Part shown: piece by piece, positions 47,286 to 55,830 of the stretch
How the letters are laid out: every line of letters starts with the position of its first letter
Numbering within the stretch: the first letter of the stretch is position 1
Translations under genes and position numbers: made by a program
NCBI RefSeq assembly: GCF_029892785.1
Contig: NZ_JARXXA010000001.1
Location: 1-64,000 of the forward strand
Direction: 5' to 3'
DNA from: Parabacteroides sp. PH5-46
GTDB lineage: Bacteria > Bacteroidota > Bacteroidia > Bacteroidales > Tannerellaceae
Length of the DNA: 64,000 bases
The notes under the pieces: model-generated
Databases searched by the model: none
Told to the model about the DNA's origin: nothing
The model's input: the letters and a program-made list of their open reading frames with translations, nothing else

Positions 47286-47373
47286 TTCATTTGGATCACT
47301 CTGCTCATTGATCTAAATGATTTCGGTAAATAATCCAAATGAAAGTGCTAAAACATCCAAATGATTTCGCTCA
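47286..47373. repeat. ATCCAAATGA repeat cluster in a long gene-free stretch
   Basis: TTCATTTGGATCACT (47286-47300) is followed by an inverted AATCCAAATGAA and by two direct copies of ATCyAAATGATTTCG at 47311 and 47355, 44 bp apart. It is part of a gene-free AT-rich stretch (46722-47728) that otherwise contains only the left direct repeat of the element at 47582. Confidence 0.6.
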
Positions 47374-47581
47374 TTTTTGAAAAAAATCCAACAAAAACAT
47401 TGTAAATATACCAATAATCCGCGAGTTAGTTTCGATAATGACCAAAAAAGTCATCAACTTTGTTCAAAGTACGAGTTAGCAAAAAATACCTTATATTTAA
47501 ATAGTGACACGAAATATCCTGTTTGATGATTATTTTGTTTTTCACTATTGAAATGTATAATATATAAGGACAAGAACTATA

Positions 47582-47629
47582 GTTAGCGTCTTCGACGCAA
47601 ATACATTACCTCTTTAAAGCAAATTCAAA
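47582..47629 (+). repeat. left direct repeat (attL-like)
   Basis: The 48 bases 47582-47629 match 58830-58877 with a single mismatch (37 identical bases first, then one change, then 10). The core holds a palindrome GCGTCTTCGACGC. Weaker similarity continues upstream with small gaps (from about 47549). The integrase gene starts 99 bases downstream. Confidence 0.88.
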
Positions 47630-47728
47630 TGCGTTTTCTTATCCATATGTAGAAAATAATCTTTGTGAAAGATACATTATTATTTCATTTATATGATTTT
47701 TATTCACTAATCTTAATTATAAATATTT

Positions 47729-48697
47729 ATGGTATCATTAAAAGGACTTATTATTCAGAAATGGCGTAAACAGTATCCATCCAAAATGTTTTTTGTTTTT
47801 ATGCAGAGTAAAATTGTGGAGTTGAAAGAAAAAGGTAAAGAAAATACAGCAAAAAAATATGAAGTAACCTTACGTTGCTTCTCTTCATTCAGGAAGATGA
47901 AAGATGTTTCCATGGAACAACTAACATCTAAAGAACTCAAGTTGTTTGAAGAATACCTTATCCGAAGAGGAGTGGTTATGAATACGATTTCTTTTTATAT
48001 GCGGATTCTGCGGGCGGTTTATAACAGGGCTATTAATGAATCAATAATTCCTCCTGGAAATCCTTTTAAACAAGTATATACCGGAGTTGCTAAAACACAG
48101 AAAAGAGCTGTGGATGAAAATGTTATTAGAGAATTACAAAGAATAACGTTAAAATCTACCCTTGCTTTTGCACGTGATTTATTTTTATTCAGTTTTTATA
48201 CCCGTGGAATGTCTTTTATTGATATGGCCAATTTGAAAAAAAAAGATGTATCAAATGATATAATTTCCTATTGTCGTTCCAAAACCGGACAACAAATATC
48301 AATAGGGCTTGAACCCTGTATGAAAGAGATCATCAAACGATATGTTAATGAAACAAATGAAACTGATTTTATATTTCCTATCCTATACAAAACCGGACAA
48401 CAAATCAAATACGAGACAGCAATTCGTTCCCAAAACCATCGCTTAAAGATAATTTCAGCTCAATTAAAACTATCAAAAGCATTGACAACATACACAGCTC
48501 GCCATACATGGGCCACCATTGCTCGTAACAAAGGCATCCCTCTACCCGTAATCAGTGAAGGAATGGGACATACTTCCGAACAAACCACTCGTATCTACTT
48601 AGCTTCTCTCAACCATACGCTGATAGACCAGGCCAATCGTAAAATCATAGGAAAAACATCAAAAACAAAAGGAGTTACTACAAAGGCTTTAAAATAA
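47729..48697 (+). CDS. tyrosine site-specific recombinase (Bacteroides invertase/integrase type)
   Basis: A 322-aa recombinase with an N-terminal SAM-like domain (about 15-110) and catalytic residues Arg159 (FYTRGMS), Arg258 (YTARHTW; the usual His is Tyr255, common in Bacteroidetes members), His281 (GMGHTS) and Tyr290 (TRIYLAS). It lies 99 bp from an att-like repeat and 7 bp from the left arm of a 25-bp inverted repeat. It could therefore serve integration, inversion of the 190-bp segment, or both. It is AT-rich like the rest of the left half of the element. Confidence 0.93.
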   Translation: MVSLKGLIIQKWRKQYPSKMFFVFMQSKIVELKEKGKENTAKKYEVTLRCFSSFRKMKDVSMEQLTSKELKLFEEYLIRRGVVMNTISFYMRILRAVYNRAINESIIPPGNPFKQVYTGVAKTQKRAVDENVIRELQRITLKSTLAFARDLFLFSFYTRGMSFIDMANLKKKDVSNDIISYCRSKTGQQISIGLEPCMKEIIKRYVNETNETDFIFPILYKTGQQIKYETAIRSQNHRLKIISAQLKLSKALTTYTARHTWATIARNKGIPLPVISEGMGHTSEQTTRIYLASLNHTLIDQANRKIIGKTSKTKGVTTKALK

Positions 48698-48704
48698 AAA
48701 ACTC

Positions 48705-48894
48705 CATCTCTTTGACAGAGATAGAGAAAACTATGTATTATTAAAGATAATACAACACAAAGTAAGTGTTTTTTTTATGAGAAATCAAAATAAATTACAA
48801 AATATTATTTCCATATATAAAATATAGAAACCTAATCCTTGTTTAATTCGTTGTGTTATAGAATATTTATTTCTCTATCTCTGTCAAAGAGATG
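48705..48894. repeat. 190-bp segment bounded by 25-bp perfect inverted repeats (predicted invertible promoter region)
   Basis: Bases 48705-48729 are repeated exactly in inverted orientation at 48870-48894; the core is the dyad ATCTCTTTGACAGAGAT. The 140-bp interior is very AT-rich without a gene. The best -7-like box inside is TATCTTTA on the minus strand (about 48743-48750), pointing away from the WG gene in the present orientation. Segment size, adjacent recombinase and position ahead of a surface lipoprotein operon match phase-variable promoters of Bacteroides. Promoter strength cannot be judged. Confidence 0.85.
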
Positions 48895-48994
48895 AGGAAG
48901 AATTGCGATAAAATAGTATATCATAACACTCTTGATATTTTGTTGAATATTTTTTTATTAAAATGAACATTGCTTAATTAATTATAAACTTATC

Positions 48995-50620
48995 ATGAAA
49001 ACTTTTAAGCTCTATCTTGTTTTTTTTCTTATGTTAACATCTTGTACTAGTAGTGAAAAAATGGATTTAATACCACTTTATGATGGTGAAACATTCGTGT
49101 ATATAGATAAAAAAGGTAAAGTGTTAAAACCTAGTGTGAAAGTTAAAGAAACTTCTGTGTTCAGAGGGAAATATGCATTAGTATCTGTTAATTCCGATCA
49201 GGGAAATGGGAAATCCATCAATGCTATTGGAAAAGGATATGCATTTGGATTTCTAAATCGTAAAGGTGAATTAGAAATACCTGCAGAATATTTTGATGCT
49301 ACAGTTTTTAGTGAAGGTATAGCTTGGGTTGTAAAAGCTAATAGTTATCCAGTAGCCATAAATGAAAAAGGGAAAGAAATGTTTTCCATGCCTAAAGCAG
49401 CAAAAGTAAGGTGTTTTCGAGAAGGACTTGCTGCTTTTTCAAGAATTAGAGAAGACGGAACTGAACTATGGGGTTTTATAGATAAAAAAGGAGAAATTAT
49501 AATTGAGCCTTCATTCAGTGTTGTTGGCGATTTTTCAAATGGATTAGCATATGCTTCTTTCGATGAATTATTTGGCTATATCAATAAAAAAGGAGAAATG
49601 ACTATTAAGGAGCAATTCTATTCGGCACAAAAATTTACTTCTGATGGATATGCTATAGTTTCATTAGCAAATGAAAGAACAGGAGTGATTAATAAAGAAG
49701 GAAGCTATCAGATTAATCCAAAATATTATTCAATAATAAGTGATGGTGATAATTTCTTAGTCAGTACAGATGGAAAAAAAAGCGGATTTGTTAATGTTGA
49801 AGATGAAATGATTATTCCTCAGGATTTTAATGACTTAATACCGTTTTTCAACAGCAAGTTCACAGGAGCGACAATGGATGGGGAGAAATGGGGTGTTATT
49901 GACTCTAAAGGGAAAATGATCATTAATCCTCAATTTGATTTTATTGCTCCATTTTATAATGGAATGGCAGTTGTGAAAATAAGTGATAAGTTTGGGATAA
50001 TTGACAATAGTGGTAAGTATGTGATAAATCCGATTTATGAAAACTCTTCTGTTGATATAATAACTGCTATATTTGGTGAGTCAAGGCCTTCTATAGTAGA
50101 GACGGATTTCTTTAATACAGAGGAGATTGTGGATGAATTTATTCAATTTACTCAGAAGAATGCATTTAGAGGGATAGACAAAACATTTACTTATTCTGAT
50201 TTAAAGAATCAATTCCCCAATATATCAACACCTTATCGCTTTAATTCATCATTGCGGCAATTTAACGATAGAATAAATCTGTCAAGCGATGTTTATATTT
50301 CACGAATTAATTTCAATTTCCTAAATCCGTTAACTAAAAATGAATATAATTATTACACTCGAAAATATGAATCATTCGAAATTAATGAAACACGAATTTC
50401 ATCTATAGAATATGAGATTAGATTTAATGAAGAAAAAATATCAACCCGAAAAAAAGAATCACTAATAAATTTTTTACTAACTAAAATTGAAAATCAATAT
50501 TTAGCAACAGTTACTTCTGATTCTAAGGGAGGTCTTCTTCTTAATAATCAAGAATTAGAATTTAATTTAAATTTTTCACAGAGTAGATATATTATTAAAA
50601 TAAACTATTTAAATCATTGA
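48995..50620 (+). CDS. WG-repeat lipoprotein
   Basis: A 541-aa lipoprotein (signal LVFFLMLTSC, Cys about 17) with at least seven WG-type beta repeats of the form GFIDKKGEIIIEPSFSVVGDFSNGLA (about 75-350). A C-terminal region of about 180 aa is unrecognised and rich in Asn, Ile and aromatic residues. Function of WG repeats is unknown; they are thought to form surface beta-propeller-like folds. It is AT-rich. It is the first gene after the predicted invertible segment and is followed 2 bp later by the Sel1-repeat gene. Confidence 0.85.
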   Translation: MKTFKLYLVFFLMLTSCTSSEKMDLIPLYDGETFVYIDKKGKVLKPSVKVKETSVFRGKYALVSVNSDQGNGKSINAIGKGYAFGFLNRKGELEIPAEYFDATVFSEGIAWVVKANSYPVAINEKGKEMFSMPKAAKVRCFREGLAAFSRIREDGTELWGFIDKKGEIIIEPSFSVVGDFSNGLAYASFDELFGYINKKGEMTIKEQFYSAQKFTSDGYAIVSLANERTGVINKEGSYQINPKYYSIISDGDNFLVSTDGKKSGFVNVEDEMIIPQDFNDLIPFFNSKFTGATMDGEKWGVIDSKGKMIINPQFDFIAPFYNGMAVVKISDKFGIIDNSGKYVINPIYENSSVDIITAIFGESRPSIVETDFFNTEEIVDEFIQFTQKNAFRGIDKTFTYSDLKNQFPNISTPYRFNSSLRQFNDRINLSSDVYISRINFNFLNPLTKNEYNYYTRKYESFEINETRISSIEYEIRFNEEKISTRKKESLINFLLTKIENQYLATVTSDSKGGLLLNNQELEFNLNFSQSRYIIKINYLNH

Positions 50621-50622
50621 TT

Positions 50623-52314
50623 ATGAAGATAAAAATATTTTTGTTGTTATATGTTTTTTTATTTTTTTGTGCATATACGCATGCTCAAGAATATGAAATG
50701 GTGAAAGTAAGGAGTTCCATTAAAGATTTGGATATACGATTTGAAAGTTGTATAAAAGAAGGGAATTTAACTCTAATTACATATTATATAAAAAATAATA
50801 TTGGTCAGCCTATAAAAATGGTCAATATAGGATCGAGAGAGGATTTTTTTGATGATAATGATCCCGCCTGCAAAACTAATATTGTTGATAATATTGGAAA
50901 TTCTTATATAATGAGATCTCTGACTCTGGGAACAGAATCAAGCATTCCAGATAGCGATAGTTATCCAGCAAGGATGACTATAGATTTACCTACTGATGTT
51001 TGGTTAAAAGGAACTATCGGTATTCTCACTCATGCTTCTGCTAAATCTTTTCAAAATGTAAATATTGGATTTTTATTACGTTTAGAAAAAGGATTTTATG
51101 GGTTTTGCTATACTTTTCAAAATGTACCAATATACACAAAAGCTGATTTACTTCGTATTAAACAAGAAAAGCTGATTAAAGAAACACAAGATATAAAAAT
51201 AAAAGCAGAACAAGGAGATGCTAAGGCGCAGTATGAATTAGGAAAAAGATATTATGATGGTATAGGTATTTCGCATAATTCGGATCTGGCTTTTGAATGG
51301 TATAGAAAAAGTGCAGAACAAAATTTTGCTGATGCCCAATCTATGATTGGTGTCTATTATTGTCAGAAAGAAGAATATGATGAGGCTATTAAATGGTTTG
51401 AAAAAAGTATAATACAAGGAAGTTCAGAAGGCTTATGCAACATGGGGCTAATGTATTATAGCGGTATCGGTGTTCAAAAAGATATACAAAAAGCATATGA
51501 TCATTTTTATAAAAGTGCTCAGCAGGGAAATGTAGATGCTAAGGTTATGATTGGAGAAATATTCTATTATGGACATTTAGGGAGTCAAGATTATCAAAAA
51601 GCCTTTACTTTATATACTCAAGCTGCTAGTGAAGATAATGCCTCTGCCCAAAATAAATTAGGATTGATGTATTATTTTGGTCGTGGAGTTACAGCAAATT
51701 ATGAAACGGCTGCAGAATGGTTTGAAAAAAGTGTTAGACAAGGAGAAGGAAGTAGTAAATATTATCTTGGATATATGTATCTGAAAGGATTAGGGGTAAA
51801 TAAGAACATAAGTAAAGGGATAGAACTTTTAAATGAAAGTGCACAACAAGGATATAGTCATGCTAATGTAGTATTAGGAGATTATTATATTGAGACAAAC
51901 GACTATTCAAAATCTTTATCTTATTACCAACAGGCTGCTGATCAGAGTGATGCCGAAGCCATCTTGAATCTTGCTTATATGCATAAAAATGGTTTAGGAG
52001 TATTAAAAAATCCACAGAAAGCAATAGAATTTTTTGAAAAAAGTGCTAATTTGGGGAATGCTGATGCTCAATATCAACTTGCTCTTATTTATAAAGAAGC
52101 GAATAATCTAACAAAAGCTTTACCATGGTTTGAAAAAAGTGCTGGAAATGCTAACGCTGATGCTCAATATGAATTAGGGCTGATGTATTATTATGGGAAA
52201 GGTACAACCAAGAATAATAAAAAATCTGCAGAGTGGATAGAAAAATCGTATTCGTCTGGTCATAAAGAAGCTGAAAAAATATGGAATAGTTTAGAATTAT
52301 GGAAATATAAATGA
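50623..52314 (+). CDS. secreted Sel1-like (TPR) repeat protein
   Basis: About 563 aa; start at ATG 50623, 2 bp after the WG gene. A signal peptide (MKIKIFLLLYVFLFFCAYTHAQ) is followed by an N-terminal beta domain (about 25-175) that I do not recognise. Then come about ten 36-residue Sel1-like repeats of the pattern AQYELGxxYYxGxGxxxNxxKAxEWFEKSAxxGxxxA to the end. Sel1 proteins are scaffolds in signalling and envelope complexes. Coupling with the WG lipoprotein suggests a common surface or periplasmic complex. Confidence 0.88.
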   Translation: MKIKIFLLLYVFLFFCAYTHAQEYEMVKVRSSIKDLDIRFESCIKEGNLTLITYYIKNNIGQPIKMVNIGSREDFFDDNDPACKTNIVDNIGNSYIMRSLTLGTESSIPDSDSYPARMTIDLPTDVWLKGTIGILTHASAKSFQNVNIGFLLRLEKGFYGFCYTFQNVPIYTKADLLRIKQEKLIKETQDIKIKAEQGDAKAQYELGKRYYDGIGISHNSDLAFEWYRKSAEQNFADAQSMIGVYYCQKEEYDEAIKWFEKSIIQGSSEGLCNMGLMYYSGIGVQKDIQKAYDHFYKSAQQGNVDAKVMIGEIFYYGHLGSQDYQKAFTLYTQAASEDNASAQNKLGLMYYFGRGVTANYETAAEWFEKSVRQGEGSSKYYLGYMYLKGLGVNKNISKGIELLNESAQQGYSHANVVLGDYYIETNDYSKSLSYYQQAADQSDAEAILNLAYMHKNGLGVLKNPQKAIEFFEKSANLGNADAQYQLALIYKEANNLTKALPWFEKSAGNANADAQYELGLMYYYGKGTTKNNKKSAEWIEKSYSSGHKEAEKIWNSLELWKYK

Positions 52315-52383
52315 TATGACAAAACATACAAATAATAATATGTAATATACAGACAATCTGTTTATATAACAATTAATGCTAAT

Positions 52384-52425
52384 AAAACCCGTTAATAGTA
52401 TTTAAAATACTTAAGCGGGTTTTTA
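52384..52425 (+). terminator. terminator of the WG/Sel1 operon
   Basis: AAAACCCG (52384-52391) pairs with CGGGTTTT (52416-52423) around an AT-rich inner stem, with a T run. It lies 70 bases after the Sel1 gene stop. Confidence 0.8.
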
Positions 52426-52440
52426 TATTTTGGTATGTGT

Positions 52441-52496
52441 GCCTCTCACGCTCCTGTCCCTTCCCCCACACACAGAGGCGAAGCCGGAGCGTGGGG
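52441..52496. other. GC-rich segment with interleaved inverted repeats
   Basis: In a very AT-rich context this short GC-rich stretch carries GCCTCT (52441) and CACGCTCC (52447), followed in the same order by AGAGGC (52474) and GGAGCGTG (52486). The a-b-a'-b' order would allow an H-type pseudoknot in RNA. It directly precedes the degenerate third copy of the element repeat. The remaining DNA to 52880 holds GACCCC/GGGGTC inverted repeats (52621-52649) but no recognisable gene. Confidence 0.45.
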
Positions 52497-52500
52497 TTAA

Positions 52501-52524
52501 TCGACACAAATATATTATCTCTTT
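52501..52524 (+). repeat. degenerate third copy of the element's terminal repeat
   Basis: TCGACACAAATATATTATCTCTTT-like sequence matches the terminal repeats (TCGACGCAAATACATTAC and following bases) at 21 of 24 positions, in the same orientation. It marks the switch from the AT-rich left half to the right half of the element. Confidence 0.5.
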
Positions 52525-52885
52525 GTCTTTTCTATCGTTTCCATGAATGAAATGTATATCAATTAAAAAAAAGGAAAAACAATGGTTTATAGCCTAATGA
52601 TGATTTTCTAAAATAAAAATGACCCCACTTATCAGGATACTTTGGGGTCAATATTAAATAATTTTCAGAGGTCAAAGCTATTTTGGCTTAAGGGGTCAAC
52701 ACATATTGGGTTTTCCAATGACACTTAAAGATACTAATCTTTAGACACATTGGCAAGTCTTTGTTTAGTGAAATGAAGGCTCGCTTCTTTTTATGTTGAA
52801 TTTGTTTTGGCAGGAATATTGTAGATGCTGTCTTTTTGTGTAGAATATGTTGACATGGTTTATGCTTTAGTAAGAGAAAAGATAG

Positions 52886-52894
52886 TATCTTTGC
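52886..52894 (+). promoter_or_regulatory. -7 promoter element (TATCTTTGC)
   Basis: Perfect TAnnTTTGC box 40 bases ahead of the first GLUG lipoprotein gene; probably drives both GLUG genes, which are 22 bp apart. Confidence 0.65.
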
Positions 52895-52934
52895 CGCGAA
52901 AAAATATACATAATTCTTTTTATATCCTATTTTT

Positions 52935-55808
52935 ATGACAAAAAGAGGTCCTCTCTATTTATTTTTATGCGGATTAGTGCTAATGTTTCATTTTTCCTTC
53001 CTGCAAGGTTGTACCGAAGATGATGATCCACAAATTATTCCACCTCCAGAGGAGGATGCATATTATGGGATTCATTCCCAATTAATGTTTACCGACGAAA
53101 CGGATAAATTCCATTCGTTAGAGTTGGCCTGTTATTTCCAGACCGAGAGCGGGGAAATCATCAAACGTGAAGCGACCCACCTGCGTATGCGCGATACATC
53201 CCATTTTGAGATGAAAGCCGGACTCAAAGAAGGCCTTTATCGCCTGCTTTATCTGCAGTATTCATACCAGACGGAAGGGGACACTATCACAGAATCGTAT
53301 GGTATGGGTAATCTGTTGGAGGTGAACCCTCAGGGTTTTGTCAAACGTAGCACATACAGCCAGAATGTCGGTTTCGTTGGTACAGGCACGAAGGATGATC
53401 CCTATATCATAAGTAGCGATGATCATCTGTATAGACTGCAAAAGCTGGTCAATGACCTCGATGGTAATCGCGACCAACTCAGTCCGACTGCATACTACCA
53501 ACAAGTAGCGGATATCAATCTGTATTTTGTTTCCTTCAAAGGGGATAATGCCAATGGCTGGATTCCAATCGGGCATGAGCCGGGATTACCTTTTCAGGGA
53601 TACTACGATGGTGGCGGCTATAAAATTGAAGACCTGTGGAGCCATCGTGGATCTACCTTTGGCGTCGGACTCTTCGGATACGTTAATAACGCAGTCATAA
53701 GCAATGTACATATTGACCGTGCCGAAGTATTGGGTCTTTTTGCTACTTCTGCCCTCGTAGGTGCTGCCGTTACGGCCGGCAACAGTCGGGATGCCACCAT
53801 TATCCGCAAATGCCAGGTAACCGGTTCCACCATCGACGGTGAAGAAGGAGGCTTTGGAACGGCGGGCATCATCGGGGCGGTAGACTCCCGCGTCAAGCTA
53901 TTGGTGGATTCTTGCGAAGTGAGTGGGGGTACGTCAATAAAAGGCTCCTTTAACGTAGGAGGGATATTGGGCTTGGGGCAGATATACTCCTTCTGTCAGA
54001 TTACGAACTGTCGTAACAGCAGCAAGATCGTTGAAGGAAGTCAGTCCTGCGTGGGTGGATTGATTGGTTCGGCGGATACGTTGATTGTGCAATCGTGCAT
54101 AAACGAAACACCGGTTATAGGTTCGACAGCCAACAGCAAGGATACACGGATGGGAACGGGCGGAATTGCCGGAGCTTCGGGCATCGCGCTGATTTCAGCT
54201 TGCTCTAATTCGGAAACGATAGAAGGGAAAATTGGTGTAGGCGGTATTTTAGGTAGTACCCGCTTAAGAACCGATCCCCACCCGATTTATAACAGCGTTG
54301 TTCTCCAGTCGTCCATCAATAGCGGTGCTATCAGTGGAGAGGAGAGCGTTGGAGGTATTTGTGGAGAATCACAAGCGAACTGTTACGCTTTATTGAATGA
54401 GGGTATGATAACGGGGAAAAAATTTGTAGGTGGCATTATGGGAGCCCTTCCCGGTGGTGTTGTCCTGAATGCTTCGAATGTGGGAAGCCTCGACGCCACC
54501 TCACACTGTGGTGGTATTGTAGGAAAGGCGGATATGGCCATATTAGCTTTAACCCAAAATTTCTCACCCATTCAGGCAAAAGGCAAGCACGTTGGTGGTA
54601 TTCTGGGCTTGGGCGGTAATAGCACGATGATTCATTATAGTGGTAACTTTGGAGATGTTGCCAACAATGCTGATGGAAACACCGGTGGTATTGTAGGTAT
54701 GATTGGAGATGTAAACGACTGGACAGCAACGGAGATTGCGGATCTTGTAATCGGCTCTATCTATATTGTGTCGGGTGTTGGCGATTGGGTTACTTTAGGA
54801 TTTGATAAAATCTTAAAAGCTGTTAAGATTGGCAAATCGATTGCTGATGCTGCCTTGGTTGCCTCTTCTATGACCAACTCTGTAGTGAGTCTTTTTGTCA
54901 ATGCTAATAACAAGGAGTTAGAAAGCTGGTTTGCCTCTATGGAACAAGATGCGTCTCAGTCAAATCTGCAATATACAAAGATCGTTCAGGACAAGACGGA
55001 TAACTTATTGAAAGGAATGAAGCTCAGTAGCATCAACTCACAGTTAAATAGCAATGGCATCACTGACAGTTACAGAAGATCGTATAACGATGTAATCAAA
55101 TATATCTCTAACACCGACAAAGAGTATGCCAATTCTGAACGTTTTATTGATAAGATGAACACCAAGCGGAATGATCGGGCAAAAGAGGTGGAATTGAAAG
55201 AGAAGAATAAAGAGATGGTTTTCTCGGTGATTGGTGGTGTATGTTCCGCTGTCGCCGGCATTGCATTCGTTGCCTCTTTAGTGGTCACAGCGGGAGGATC
55301 AGCCGCCGCACTTGCTACTTTCGCTGCCGGTGCAGCCTCTATTATCGGTGGAGTAAATACAGTCGTTTCAACGGCAACCGACTATACGGAAAACTCCGCT
55401 ATCATTACCCAATGTGTCAACGCGGGTAAGATAACAGGAATGTCTGATAGGGTCTGTGGTATCGTGGGTGAACTGGAACAAAACTGTCAAATAAACGACT
55501 GCATTAATCTGGGTAATGGCGACGGAAAGAAAGGCTATGCGTTCGCCTATATGCGCTCCGATGCAGTGATTGAAAACTGCCTGAACGGCGGCCTTGACTG
55601 GAAAGATGACCTCCATATGACTAATAGTATTACTGAGAGGGGTTGTTATACACTCTTGTCGAATTCGGAGTGTTATACCCTTTCTCTGGAACGTCTCGCG
55701 CAGCCTTCTTTTTATACGGGCTGGTCGATAGGTAATGGGTCAAAGTGGCGTATCCCTTCCTCTTCAAAAGGTTACTACCCGATTCCTAATCTATCAGAAA
55801 TGCAATAA
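52935..55808 (+). CDS. GLUG-repeat surface lipoprotein with inserted helical/hydrophobic domain
   Basis: A 957-aa lipoprotein (lipobox LQGC, Cys about 26, followed by acidic TEDDDP, like the surface-export signal of Bacteroidetes lipoproteins). After a beta domain (about 40-135), GLUG-type repeats (GGIxGxxxx with alternating small residues) fill about 190-590, a beta-helix pattern. Residues about 593-815 are a foreign-looking insertion: amphipathic helices with coiled-coil character, then about 40 hydrophobic, Gly/Ala-rich residues (GGVCSAVAGIAFVASLVV and following). GLUG repeats resume and end the protein. The insertion resembles alpha-pore-forming toxins in pattern only; adhesin is the alternative. 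Confidence 0.82.
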   Translation: MTKRGPLYLFLCGLVLMFHFSFLQGCTEDDDPQIIPPPEEDAYYGIHSQLMFTDETDKFHSLELACYFQTESGEIIKREATHLRMRDTSHFEMKAGLKEGLYRLLYLQYSYQTEGDTITESYGMGNLLEVNPQGFVKRSTYSQNVGFVGTGTKDDPYIISSDDHLYRLQKLVNDLDGNRDQLSPTAYYQQVADINLYFVSFKGDNANGWIPIGHEPGLPFQGYYDGGGYKIEDLWSHRGSTFGVGLFGYVNNAVISNVHIDRAEVLGLFATSALVGAAVTAGNSRDATIIRKCQVTGSTIDGEEGGFGTAGIIGAVDSRVKLLVDSCEVSGGTSIKGSFNVGGILGLGQIYSFCQITNCRNSSKIVEGSQSCVGGLIGSADTLIVQSCINETPVIGSTANSKDTRMGTGGIAGASGIALISACSNSETIEGKIGVGGILGSTRLRTDPHPIYNSVVLQSSINSGAISGEESVGGICGESQANCYALLNEGMITGKKFVGGIMGALPGGVVLNASNVGSLDATSHCGGIVGKADMAILALTQNFSPIQAKGKHVGGILGLGGNSTMIHYSGNFGDVANNADGNTGGIVGMIGDVNDWTATEIADLVIGSIYIVSGVGDWVTLGFDKILKAVKIGKSIADAALVASSMTNSVVSLFVNANNKELESWFASMEQDASQSNLQYTKIVQDKTDNLLKGMKLSSINSQLNSNGITDSYRRSYNDVIKYISNTDKEYANSERFIDKMNTKRNDRAKEVELKEKNKEMVFSVIGGVCSAVAGIAFVASLVVTAGGSAAALATFAAGAASIIGGVNTVVSTATDYTENSAIITQCVNAGKITGMSDRVCGIVGELEQNCQINDCINLGNGDGKKGYAFAYMRSDAVIENCLNGGLDWKDDLHMTNSITERGCYTLLSNSECYTLSLERLAQPSFYTGWSIGNGSKWRIPSSSKGYYPIPNLSEMQ

Positions 55809-55830
55809 TTACATAAAAAACAATTATCCA

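Noticed and set aside
46722-47728. Unannotated gene in the 1-kb gap left of the element
   Set aside because: No frame of useful length with a start, ribosome-binding context or recognisable protein; only repeats and the left direct repeat are found.
52621-52694. GACCCC/GGGGTC inverted repeats as insertion-sequence ends
   Set aside because: No transposase or remnant lies between them and no target duplication is visible; a similar GACCCC at 47046 is too short to be meaningful.
55735-55830. Upstream start of the second GLUG gene
   Set aside because: It would overlap the first GLUG gene and place the lipoprotein signal 33 residues inside the chain; the ATG at 55831 is far better.
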